In this document: positions 1 to 4,867 of the stretch, piece after piece
How positions within the stretch are numbered: the stretch's first letter is position 1
Layout: every line of letters begins with the position of its first letter
NCBI GenBank assembly: GCA_035560715.1
Contig: DATMYW010000005.1
Coordinates: 1-5,810 of the forward strand
Source: JAAXTX01 sp035560715
Lineage (GTDB): Bacteria; Patescibacteriota; Minisyncoccia; Moranbacterales; UBA1568
Direction of reading: 5' to 3'
DNA length: 5,810 nt
Translations under genes and position numbers: made by a program
Notes under the pieces: generated by a model
Database searches by the model: none
Told to the model about the DNA's origin: nothing
The model's input: only the letters and a program-made list of their open reading frames with translations

Positions 1-50
1 CTATATTACTCTGTCACTGTGTTCTTGAATAACTAAATACAGATACCACC

Positions 51-926
51 ATGAAACCATCAACATCACATGTCGTCCGTCAGGATGCAGAAATAGCCGC
101 CGCTATTCTCAGGAAACGCGAAGAGACCAAAAACGTCGTCGCTTTCCGCAAAAGCCTCAACCGGAAAGAGTGGGGCGAATATCTCAAGTATCTGCTTTCC
201 CGTCTCGATCACAACCTCGAACTTAAGGCCTACGCATGCGAAGCCTCGTTTGAAAACGATTTTCCGATCGCTCTTCCATTCTCAAACACGGAAAATCCGC
301 GTTGCCTTGGATGCGAGCTGTTACCCACATTCTCGTTTAGTGATGATCCTGAATCCATAAGTCCAGAAGAGCGGGAGGTCATATCCGCGGCTCTCTCCGA
401 TCTGGTATCGATATACCTGGAAACGAGCCCCGATTTCGTCGACTCTCTGATACGTGGCATGCCGCAACATGTATATATTCCCGCAGATCGTGCCGGCTCA
501 GTCGGATACCTCGCACCGTTCGATTATAACAGCTTGAAAGCGGTATGTGACTCTCCGACGACCGAATTGATCACGAAGTACGTGGCGTTAAATCAGTTTT
601 GGTCCATTCCCGACAGCGAAAGACGGTCAATAACCAAAGAGTTCCACGAGATGCTCTTCAAATACCGGGAGGTATTTTCCGGCGAGCGAATTATGCTCAA
701 TGGAATTATCTACGCTCTTTTGGACTTTGGATATCTCGAAGACGCGATCGATACCATGAAACTCGTGTCCGTCTGGCCCGAGTCATACAGTTTCGACAAA
801 CGCCTCTATGTTGCTATCAATGAGAAGGGCCTGAAGGATACGCTCCTTTCCGATAGTTCCATAGTCTTTCCGGAACCGGTAGCAACGAAGTTGAAGGACC
901 TGCTCGAGAATGGTCCTGCGTATTAA
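51..926 (+). CDS. Hypothetical soluble protein, 291 aa
   Basis: I do not recognise this protein. It opens MKPSTSHVVRQ, ends with TAA and has no signal peptide or membrane segment. The N-terminal third is rich in charged helix-like sequence (residues 10-60). A CLGC pair (Cys85, Cys88) with Cys63 and Cys166 nearby is the only metal-binding-like motif, and it is too little for a zinc-site claim. Residues 190-290 again look helical. No Shine-Dalgarno sequence precedes the ATG. A weak promoter-like pair, CTGTCA (11-16) and TAAATA (34-39) with a 17-bp spacer, would give an almost leaderless mRNA, but this is speculative. The gene is convergent with atpC and separated from it by a hairpin, so it is not part of the ATP synthase operon. 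The long open frame supports a real gene; function unknown. Confidence 0.8.
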   Translation: MKPSTSHVVRQDAEIAAAILRKREETKNVVAFRKSLNRKEWGEYLKYLLSRLDHNLELKAYACEASFENDFPIALPFSNTENPRCLGCELLPTFSFSDDPESISPEEREVISAALSDLVSIYLETSPDFVDSLIRGMPQHVYIPADRAGSVGYLAPFDYNSLKAVCDSPTTELITKYVALNQFWSIPDSERRSITKEFHEMLFKYREVFSGERIMLNGIIYALLDFGYLEDAIDTMKLVSVWPESYSFDKRLYVAINEKGLKDTLLSDSSIVFPEPVATKLKDLLENGPAY

Positions 927-949
927 AGTCGGTTGTTACTAAAACCAAG

Positions 950-982
950 ATCCGCCGAGCCTCCTGAAGGAGACCGGCGGAT
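950..982. terminator. Likely bidirectional terminator between convergent genes
   Basis: An 8-bp perfect stem, ATCCGCCG (950-957) with CGGCGGAT (975-982), encloses a second small stem CTCC-TGAA-GGAG (961-972). On the + strand it is followed by TTATCTAT and on the minus strand by CTTGGTTTTAG, so both U-tracts are weak. It lies 24 bp after the stop of the + strand gene and 24 bp beyond the stop of atpC, the position expected for a shared terminator. Confidence 0.7.
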
Positions 983-1005
983 TTATCTATGCGTGACAAA
1001 TATAT

Positions 1006-1449
1006 CTATTCCCCCGGCGCAATGAAACCGCCCTTGCTTCGGTGTTTGCGGGCGACATGGAGACGGGCGAATTCTTTCTCCAGCGACGCGGCGACACGGG
1101 CGTATTCCTCATCATCGAGCAGACTGCGGTCAGCCTTCAGTTCCTCGGCCTTCTTCCGTCCCTCCTCGGCCCGTTCGATGTCGATCTCTTCGGCACGCTC
1201 CGCCGTATCGGCCAACACGGACAACACGTTTCCGTGCAGTTCCACGAATCCTCCCGACGTCGCGAGACTCTCCGGCCCGGCATGCGCGTCTCTCCGGAAA
1301 AAGATCTCGCCGGAACGGAGCGAGCCTATGTACGGGATATGATCCGGCAAGACGGTGATTTCCCCGCCTTCCGCCGGAAGCGTCACCGAATAGACGTCTT
1401 CCTCGAGGACGAGTCGCTCCGGAGTAACTATCTTTAACTTTAGTAACAT
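1006..1449 (-). CDS. atpC: ATP synthase F1 epsilon subunit
   Basis: Epsilon is the small central-stalk subunit of F-type ATP synthase. It binds gamma and the c-ring and can inhibit ATP hydrolysis through its C-terminal helices. The 147-aa product shows the family's N-terminal beta-sandwich: LKIVTPERLVLEEDVYSV at 4-21, the GEITVLPDHIPYIGSL signature at 29-44 and GGFVELHGNVLSVLADTAER at 66-85. A charged helical C-terminal domain spans about 88-135, so the inhibitory hairpin is present in full; the last ~12 residues are a short basic tail. The start chosen is the ATG at 1449, which gives the normal N-terminus. No Shine-Dalgarno sequence is present, because the whole gap to the upstream four-helix gene is a heptamer repeat. 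It is the last gene of the minus-strand cluster in this window and is normally adjacent to atpD; here it is separated from it. Confidence 0.96.
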   Translation of the reverse strand: MLLKLKIVTPERLVLEEDVYSVTLPAEGGEITVLPDHIPYIGSLRSGEIFFRRDAHAGPESLATSGGFVELHGNVLSVLADTAERAEEIDIERAEEGRKKAEELKADRSLLDDEEYARVAASLEKEFARLHVARKHRSKGGFIAPGE

Positions 1450-1476
1450 ACAACTTACAACTTACAACTTACAACT
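1450..1476. repeat. Perfect heptamer tandem repeat, ACAACTT x 3.9
   Basis: Three exact ACAACTT units and a partial fourth (ACAACT) fill essentially the entire gap between the start of atpC and the stop of the four-helix gene. Read on the coding strand it is GTTGTAA-type sequence, with no purine-rich ribosome binding site. The same word (ACTTACAAC) recurs at 5802-5810, just upstream of atpG. Confidence 0.95.
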
Positions 1477-1477
1477 G

Positions 1478-1837
1478 TCATTTCACAAGTGTTTTCTTTA
1501 ACCCACCAAGCTGATTTGAAATCCCATCTATCCGTTTCATCGCCTCATCATACCGATCTTCTTGAACCATCCCGTTTAATTTCAACGCATCCATTGCCGC
1601 CATTGTCTCATATAGGGAACCGAGCGAAATATTCAGAAAACGATTCAGTTCCTTATCAGTCGTTTTTCCGCTTCCTTCCGCGATATTAAGCGCTACCGAC
1701 AAGGCGGCACGGATCATCTGACTTCCTATTTCGAAACGGAATTCTTTCGGTAGATCCTTAACAATTTTCAGAACAAGGGAAAAGAGCTCCTGCGAATCAT
1801 TGTATACTTTCCATTTCCTGAACCGAAATTTCTCCAT
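1478..1837 (-). CDS. Four-helix bundle protein, S23/IVS family
   Basis: The 119-aa product matches the family of small four-helix proteins first seen in intervening sequences of 23S rRNA genes and now known widely as stand-alone genes, often in CPR genomes; its molecular role is unsettled. Diagnostic stretches are visible: FRKWKVYNDSQEL near the N-terminus, the family signature QMIRAALSVALNIAEGSGK at 40-58, and FLNISLGSLYETMAAMDAL at 67-85, followed by a last helix with IDGISNQLGGLKKTL. Length is typical and there is no truncation. It ends in TGA, which argues for the standard stop code. The gene sits between atpD and atpC on the same strand, with degenerate heptamer repeats upstream and perfect ones downstream, and no ribosome binding site is obvious. 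By eye it is more A+T-rich than the atp genes beside it. This suggests insertion into the operon, perhaps with co-transcription. Confidence 0.92.
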   Translation of the reverse strand: MEKFRFRKWKVYNDSQELFSLVLKIVKDLPKEFRFEIGSQMIRAALSVALNIAEGSGKTTDKELNRFLNISLGSLYETMAAMDALKLNGMVQEDRYDEAMKRIDGISNQLGGLKKTLVK

Positions 1838-1858
1838 ATCATTTACTGCTTCGAATCA

Positions 1859-1946
1859 CCCCCGTTCCCAATTCCCCGTTGTCGGTTGTTAGTTGTCGGT
1901 CCCCTCCCCGTTCCCCATTGTTAGTGGTCAGTTGTTAGTTGTCAGT
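1859..1946. repeat. Degenerate heptamer tandem array at the atpD 3' end
   Basis: The stretch reads as twelve successive heptamers: CCCCCGT, TCCCAAT, TCCCCGT, TGTCGGT, TGTTAGT, TGTCGGT, then a CCCC phase slip, then TCCCCGT, TCCCCAT, TGTTAGT, GGTCAGT, TGTTAGT and TGTCAGT. The spacing is constant while the units drift between two subfamilies (TCCCCRT and TGTYRGT). It fills the gap between the four-helix gene and atpD and runs into the last codons of atpD. Short heptamer arrays of this kind are known from cyanobacteria and other bacteria. Confidence 0.85.
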
Positions 1947-3332
1947 CTCTTCAAGGACTTCCTCGATGCTTCCCTTCATATAGAACGCCGATTCGGGAAT
2001 CTCGTCGAGCTCGCCGGCAAGGATTCTCCCGAATCCTTCCACCGTCTTCTCGCGGGTGACGTATTTGCCCGGCTTGCCGGTGAACTGTTCCGCGACGAAC
2101 ATCGGCTGCGAAAGGAATTTCTGGATCTTGCGCGCGCGGAGTACGGTCAGCTTGTCCTCGTCGGAAAGCTCTTCCATTCCGAGAATAGCGATGATGTCCT
2201 GCAGGTCCTTGTACCGCTGAAGTATCCGCTGTACGCCATGGGCAACCTCGTAGTGCTTCTCGCCAACGATGGCCGGATCGAGTATGGTCGAGGTCGAATC
2301 GAGCGGATCGACGGCCGGATAGATGCCGAGTTCGGAAATGGCGCGCGAAAGCACGACGGTCGAGTCAAGATGGGAGAACGTCGTCGCCGGCGCCGGGTCC
2401 GTAAGATCGTCCGCCGGCACGTACACCGCCTGTACGGAAGTGATCGATCCGGATTTGGTCGATGTGATACGCTCCTGGAGCAGGCCCATCTCTTCGGCCA
2501 ACGTCGGCTGGTATCCCACCGCCGACGGGATACGGCCGAGAAGTGCGGAGATTTCCGATCCCGCCTGCGTGAACCGGAAAATATTATCGACAAACAGAAG
2601 CACGTCGTTCTTTCCGCCCTCGTCACGGAACGCCTCGGCCATCGTCAGCGCGGACAAGGCGACACGGGCACGCGCTCCCGGTGGTTCGTTCATCTGACCG
2701 AACACGAGCGCGGTCTTGTCGAGCACGCCCGAGTCCTTCATCTCATGGTAGAGGTCGTTCCCTTCTCGGGTCCGCTCACCGACACCGGCGAACACCGAGA
2801 ATCCTCCATGCTCCTGCGCGATGTTCCGGATGAGTTCCTGGATGACGACGGTCTTTCCGACACCCGCCCCGCCGAAGAGGCCGACCTTTCCCCCTTTCAT
2901 GAACGGACAGATAAGGTCGATGGCCTTGATGCCGGTCTCGAATACCTCAGCTTCGGTCGATTGTTCATCGAACGACGGCGATTCACGATGAATCGGAAGC
3001 CGCTCGTCGGATTCGATCGGTCCTCGCCCGTCAATCGGCTCTCCCAAGAGGTTCGTCATACGACCAAGCACCGCGCGTCCCACCGGAACCGTTATCGCGG
3101 CTCCGGTTCCATGTGCCTCCATTCCGCGGACCAGTCCGTCCGTCGGCCCCATCGCGATCGTTCGCACTCTTCCATCGCCCAGGTGCTGATGCACTTCCAC
3201 GACAAGCCTGCCTCCCTCGACGGGAATTTCCACCGCCTCACGGATGCCCGGCATAGACGACTCCCCCTCCCGAACTGAGAAGTCGAGGTCCACCACCGGC
3301 CCGATCACCTGCAATATTCTTCCTTTGGACAT
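1935..3332 (-). CDS. atpD: ATP synthase F1 beta (catalytic) subunit
   Basis: Beta carries the catalytic nucleotide sites of the F1 hexamer, making ATP from ADP and phosphate as gamma rotates. The 465-aa product has the N-terminal crown MSKGRILQVIGPVVDLDF, the P-loop GGAGVGKT (154-161), the catalytic-glutamate loop GVGERTREGNDL (Glu186), the Walker B region LLFVDNIFRFTQAGSE (Asp249), YPAVDPLDSTS (339-349, adenine-pocket Tyr) and the gamma-contacting ELSDEDK loop (388-394). All key residues are present and length is normal. I place the start at the ATG at 3332 rather than at a TTG seven codons upstream, because the family begins right at this point. No Shine-Dalgarno sequence is visible. The final residues TDN and the stop are encoded inside a heptamer repeat. 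Unusually it is separated from atpG by 1.58 kb and from atpC by another gene. Confidence 0.98.
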   Translation of the reverse strand: MSKGRILQVIGPVVDLDFSVREGESSMPGIREAVEIPVEGGRLVVEVHQHLGDGRVRTIAMGPTDGLVRGMEAHGTGAAITVPVGRAVLGRMTNLLGEPIDGRGPIESDERLPIHRESPSFDEQSTEAEVFETGIKAIDLICPFMKGGKVGLFGGAGVGKTVVIQELIRNIAQEHGGFSVFAGVGERTREGNDLYHEMKDSGVLDKTALVFGQMNEPPGARARVALSALTMAEAFRDEGGKNDVLLFVDNIFRFTQAGSEISALLGRIPSAVGYQPTLAEEMGLLQERITSTKSGSITSVQAVYVPADDLTDPAPATTFSHLDSTVVLSRAISELGIYPAVDPLDSTSTILDPAIVGEKHYEVAHGVQRILQRYKDLQDIIAILGMEELSDEDKLTVLRARKIQKFLSQPMFVAEQFTGKPGKYVTREKTVEGFGRILAGELDEIPESAFYMKGSIEEVLEETDN

Positions 3333-3336
3333 ATCT

Positions 3337-3460
3337 TTGAATACAAGAATCAAGAATTATGAATCGGGAATCTGGAATACGGAATAAAGAATATGGGATT
3401 ATGCCACAGACATCTGGGAACCCCGTCTGCCTGATTCTTTATTCTATATTCTTTCTTCTC
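3337..3460. repeat. Inverted GAAT-type heptamer arrays upstream of atpD
   Basis: From 3337 the sequence runs TTGAATA, then one extra base, then AAGAATC, AAGAATT, ATGAATC, GGGAATC, TGGAATA, CGGAATA, AAGAATA and TGGGATT: heptamers of form NNGAATN, ending at 3400. From 3433 to 3460 come the reverse-complement units GATTCTT, TATTCTA, TATTCTT and TCTTCTC. The two arms can pair (for example AAAGAATAT at 3386-3394 with ATATTCTTT at 3446-3454) around a G+C-richer core at 3401-3432. This is the leader region of atpD on the minus strand; I see no convincing minus-strand promoter in it. Confidence 0.8.
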
Positions 3461-3466
3461 TTCTTT

Positions 3467-3515
3467 CGAATCGACTCATGTCCCCGGACCGTTCCGGGAA
3501 CAAATCGTTGATTCG
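3467..3515. repeat. Structured hairpin element, copy 1
   Basis: Outer stem: CGAATCGAC (3467-3475) with GTTGATTCG (3507-3515), complementary except for one G-T pair. Inner stem: TGTCCCCGGA (3479-3488) with TCCGGGAACA (3493-3502), one C-A mismatch, closing a CCGT tetraloop. TCA and AATC form the internal loop between the stems. It ends 10 bp before the -35 box of the first small gene. The same architecture recurs at 4004-4048 and 4141-4195. Confidence 0.88.
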
Positions 3516-3525
3516 ATACCGCATC

Positions 3526-3554
3526 TTGACTAAATCATCGTATCATCCTATATT
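3526..3554 (+). promoter_or_regulatory. Sigma-70-type promoter for the first small membrane gene
   Basis: TTGACT (3526-3531) and TATATT (3549-3554) are separated by exactly 17 bp, giving a near-consensus promoter. Transcription would begin near 3561, leaving a leader of about 45 nt before the ATG at 3605. The promoter starts just after hairpin copy 1, so that hairpin is upstream of this transcript and not part of its leader. Confidence 0.75.
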
Positions 3555-3593
3555 TCGGCTGGTTTTCACGGCACCGCAGATTAACAGCTAAAT

Positions 3594-3597
3594 GGAG
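3594..3597 (+). promoter_or_regulatory. Ribosome binding site GGAG
   Basis: GGAG lies 7 nt before the ATG at 3605 and fixes that start over an out-of-frame ATG at 3592. It is the only clear Shine-Dalgarno sequence in the window; the atp genes and the second small gene have none. Confidence 0.75.
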
Positions 3598-3604
3598 ACG
3601 CGAC

Positions 3605-3922
3605 ATGGTACGAACTATTCCATTTTATCGCATTGCGGGGTTTCTTCTCGCTTGCGCTTCAGTTATCGGGTTCTTGCTCGCAGCAACCACCCTATCATCC
3701 GTTTATACCGGTGCCATCTTGGCCCGATCATCCCCGGTGGGCATGAACGAGTTATCCGCGACGGCCTCTCTCATCAAGCACATCTTCGGATTATCGGTGG
3801 TGTGCCTGTTCCTCGGAGCAGCTCAGTCTGGTGCGCTCAAATTGGCAACTGCAGCGAAACTCCGTAGTTCGCTGAAGGAATTGCAAACCAAAGAACGACT
3901 GATTCCGGAGGCGTTTCGCTAG
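3605..3922 (+). CDS. Small two-helix membrane protein, 105 aa
   Basis: I do not recognise the family. The protein has two hydrophobic segments, about 10-30 (IAGFLLACASVIGFLLAATTL) and about 58-80 (KHIFGLSVVCLFLGAAQSG), joined by a ~27-residue polar loop, and a charged tail (residues 81-105, AKLRSSLKELQTKERL). Arg and Lys at both ends predict both termini in the cytoplasm and the loop outside. No signal-peptidase site or known motif is seen. The gene has its own promoter, a good ribosome binding site and a terminator, so it is a complete single-gene unit. It is transcribed against the ATP synthase genes that flank it. A role with the ATP synthase, or as a small toxin-like or stress membrane protein, cannot be decided from sequence. 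Confidence 0.78.
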   Translation: MVRTIPFYRIAGFLLACASVIGFLLAATTLSSVYTGAILARSSPVGMNELSATASLIKHIFGLSVVCLFLGAAQSGALKLATAAKLRSSLKELQTKERLIPEAFR

Positions 3923-3960
3923 ACTCCAACGCGATACCTTCCGGGGTCGAACAAGACCCG

Positions 3961-3991
3961 GACCCGGCACAATGAGGCCGGGTTCTTTTTT
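3961..3991 (+). terminator. Intrinsic terminator of the first small gene
   Basis: Stem GACCCGGC (3961-3968) with GCCGGGTT (3977-3984), seven Watson-Crick pairs and a terminal G-T, with an 8-nt loop, followed by TTCTTTTTT (3983-3991). A competing upstream hairpin, GGGTC (3944-3948) with GACCC (3955-3959), abuts it. On the opposite strand the hairpin lacks a comparable T-tract, so it should be largely one-directional. Confidence 0.88.
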
Positions 3992-4003
3992 ATCCGCTTT
4001 TCA

Positions 4004-4048
4004 AATCGACTCATGTCCCCGGACCGGTCCGGAAACAAGTCGTTGATT
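4004..4048. repeat. Structured hairpin element, copy 2
   Basis: Outer stem AATCGAC (4004-4010) with GTTGATT (4042-4048), with the same single G-T pair as copy 1. Inner stem TGTCCCCGGA (4014-4023) with TCCGGAAACA (4028-4037) around a CCGG loop; CCGGACCGGTCCGG (4019-4032) is a perfect 14-bp palindrome. It begins 12 bp after the T-tract of the first small gene's terminator. Confidence 0.85.
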
Positions 4049-4054
4049 CGACCG

Positions 4055-4140
4055 ATGAATCAGGAATAAGGAATTTTGAATCATGCTTCAGACGCCTCGT
4101 TTAGCTTCAACATCATTCTACATTCTTTCTTCTTCCTTTT
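4055..4140. repeat. Second copy of the GAAT-heptamer and pyrimidine arm module
   Basis: Heptamers ATGAATC, AGGAATA, AGGAATT and TTGAATC (4055-4082) are followed by ATGCTTCAGAC (4083-4093), then by the inverted-type units CATTCTA, CATTCTT and TCTTCTT (4114-4134) and a T-rich run. The order and several words match 3359-3466, where the core reads ATGCCACAGAC, so this plus hairpin copy 3 is a diverged duplicate of the block before the first small gene. Confidence 0.75.
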
Positions 4141-4195
4141 TTCATTCCGACTCATGCCGCCCGAGCCGTCTCGGAAGGCAAATCGTTGGACTGAA
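4141..4195. repeat. Structured hairpin element, copy 3
   Basis: Outer stem TTCATTCCGAC (4141-4151) with GTTGGACTGAA (4185-4195), one mismatch and one G-T. Inner stem TGCCGCCCGAG (4155-4165) with CTCGGAAGGCA (4170-4180), loop CCGT. Compared with copies 1 and 2 the stem sequence differs at several paired positions (CCGGA/TCCGG becomes CCGAG/CTCGG; ATCGAC/GTTGAT becomes TCCGAC/GTTGGA) while pairing is kept. The stretch 4196-4270 after it is A+T-rich and shows no further feature I can name. Confidence 0.82.
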
Positions 4196-4270
4196 GGAAA
4201 ATTGAAAGAATATACATCAAATTATTTAGTTGTGAGGAATATAGCTTTATCAGCGAATCTTTTCGAGGTA

Positions 4271-4299
4271 TTGACTTTTTCAAGTATTGGAGGTATGAT
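4271..4299 (+). promoter_or_regulatory. Sigma-70-type promoter for the second small membrane gene
   Basis: TTGACT (4271-4276) and TATGAT (4294-4299) with a 17-bp spacer. The -35 box and spacing are identical to those of the first small gene. The A+T-rich upstream stretch (4196-4260) could act as an UP element. The predicted start is near 4306, about 47 nt before the ATG. Confidence 0.75.
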
Positions 4300-4352
4300 T
4301 CATAAACAATCAACGGAATAGTCAGGCTTTCTTAACATTTGATATTGTCACA

Positions 4353-4592
4353 ATGAGAAATCCTCGCAAAGGAAACTTGTTCCTGGCAGCATGCTTTCTT
4401 ACAGCATCGCTGGGGTCGGTCGCGATCCTGACCCACGTCAAACAAATGTTCATGATTGACGGCGGTCTCAGTTTCATGGAGGGTCTCCTCCTTGGACTCG
4501 GCGCGATCGAGGCGGTATTTCTGTCATTATTCTCAGGATGTTTCCTTGCGAAACACAACGTCGAGAAGCGACGGCCCGATTGGACCTTCTAG
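4353..4592 (+). CDS. Small two-helix membrane protein, 79 aa
   Basis: I do not recognise the family. The product opens with a basic MRNPRKGN, then a first hydrophobic segment (about 9-27, with LFLAACFLTASLGSVAIL), a short loop containing MFMIDGG, a second segment (about 43-66, with GLLLGLGAIEAVFLSLFSG) carrying a buried Glu53, and a basic tail VEKRRPDWTF. The positive-inside rule puts both ends in the cytoplasm. No Shine-Dalgarno sequence precedes the ATG, and no other in-frame start lies between it and the predicted transcription start. Like its neighbour at 3605-3922 it has its own promoter and terminator and runs against the flanking atp genes. Shared layout and a loosely similar SG-x-x-LA stretch at the end of the second helix make distant paralogy possible but unproven. 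Confidence 0.72.
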   Translation: MRNPRKGNLFLAACFLTASLGSVAILTHVKQMFMIDGGLSFMEGLLLGLGAIEAVFLSLFSGCFLAKHNVEKRRPDWTF

Positions 4593-4606
4593 CTAAGTCC
4601 CTTTCT

Positions 4607-4650
4607 CCGGCGCCCGAACATCAGAAATGATGAGGAGGTGCCGGTTTTTT
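4607..4650 (+). terminator. Intrinsic terminator of the second small gene
   Basis: Outer stem CCGGCGCC (4607-4614) with GGTGCCGG (4637-4644), seven Watson-Crick pairs plus one G-T, holds an inner hairpin CATCA-GAAA-TGATG (4619-4632) capped by a GNRA-type tetraloop, followed by TTTTTT (4645-4650). It begins 15 bp after the stop codon. Strong by inspection. Confidence 0.9.
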
Positions 4651-4663
4651 ATTCCTTATTTCA

Positions 4664-4709
4664 AATCTACTATCAGGATTCGATGCGCTCGGATCCTGAA
4701 TCGCGGATT
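4664..4709. repeat. Possible fourth, diverged hairpin element
   Basis: TTTCAAATCTAC, then a hairpin TCAGGATTC (4673-4681) with GGATCCTGA (4691-4699, one G-T pair), then GCGGATT. The lead-in (T-tract, then TTTCAAATC-ACT) resembles copy 2 at 4000-4011, and the outer AATC/GATT ends can still pair, but the inner stem sequence is unrelated. The hairpin itself is clear; membership in the family is tentative. Confidence 0.45.
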
Positions 4710-4740
4710 CAAATGGCTAGGTTTAACGGCTCATTTTTTT

Positions 4741-4844
4741 GTCATCGCGAGGATTCCGTCTTCGGAATCCGTGGCGATCCAGACATTCGGATGATTCTGG
4801 ATTCCTGGATTGCCACGCCCTCGAAGACTCGGGCTCGCAATGAC
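4741..4844. mobile_element. MITE-like palindromic repeat, GTCATYGCGAG ends
   Basis: Terminal inverted repeats GTCATCGCGAG (4741-4751) and CTCGCAATGAC (4834-4844) differ at one position. Inside are a perfect hairpin GGATTCCG-TCTT-CGGAATCC (4751-4770), a 12-bp stem GTGGCGATCCAG (4771-4782) with CTGGATTGCCAC (4805-4816) containing one G-T pair, and a short GCCC/GGGC hairpin (4817-4834). The whole can fold as a branched cloverleaf. Ends of this type recur in dispersed palindromic repeats of many bacterial genomes. It carries no open reading frame and would depend on a transposase elsewhere if mobile. It lies 68 bp beyond the stop of atpG. Confidence 0.75.
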
Positions 4845-4867
4845 CATTCCTGTTTGTTTTTTGTTTT

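Noticed and set aside
1478..1480. UGA recoding (genetic code 25)
   Set aside because: TGA ends the four-helix gene exactly at the expected family length, so it acts as a stop.
1893..3278. 461-codon open frame on the + strand
   Set aside because: It lies wholly antisense to atpD, is Arg/His-rich and low in recognisable structure; it is a shadow of a G+C-rich conserved gene.
3332..3353. TTG start extending atpD by seven codons
   Set aside because: The extension is made of GAAT-heptamer repeat sequence and the AtpD family begins at the downstream ATG.
3394..3432. Minus-strand extended -10 promoter for atpD (TGGCATAAT on that strand)
   Set aside because: There is no acceptable -35 box at 16-18 bp, so it is too weak to call.
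3467..4195. CRISPR array
   Set aside because: Copies are imperfect, irregularly spaced and contain genes between them.
4076..4321. 81-codon open frame on the + strand
   Set aside because: It runs through the heptamer arms and hairpin copy 3 and ends over the promoter of the second small gene; no ribosome binding site.
4322..4558. 78-codon open frame on the minus strand
   Set aside because: Antisense to the 79-aa membrane gene; the + strand frame has hydrophobic segments, a promoter and a terminator, whereas this one has none.
4741..4844. tRNA or other cloverleaf RNA gene
   Set aside because: The fold comes from terminal inverted repeats; no tRNA consensus elements, anticodon loop or acceptor end are present.
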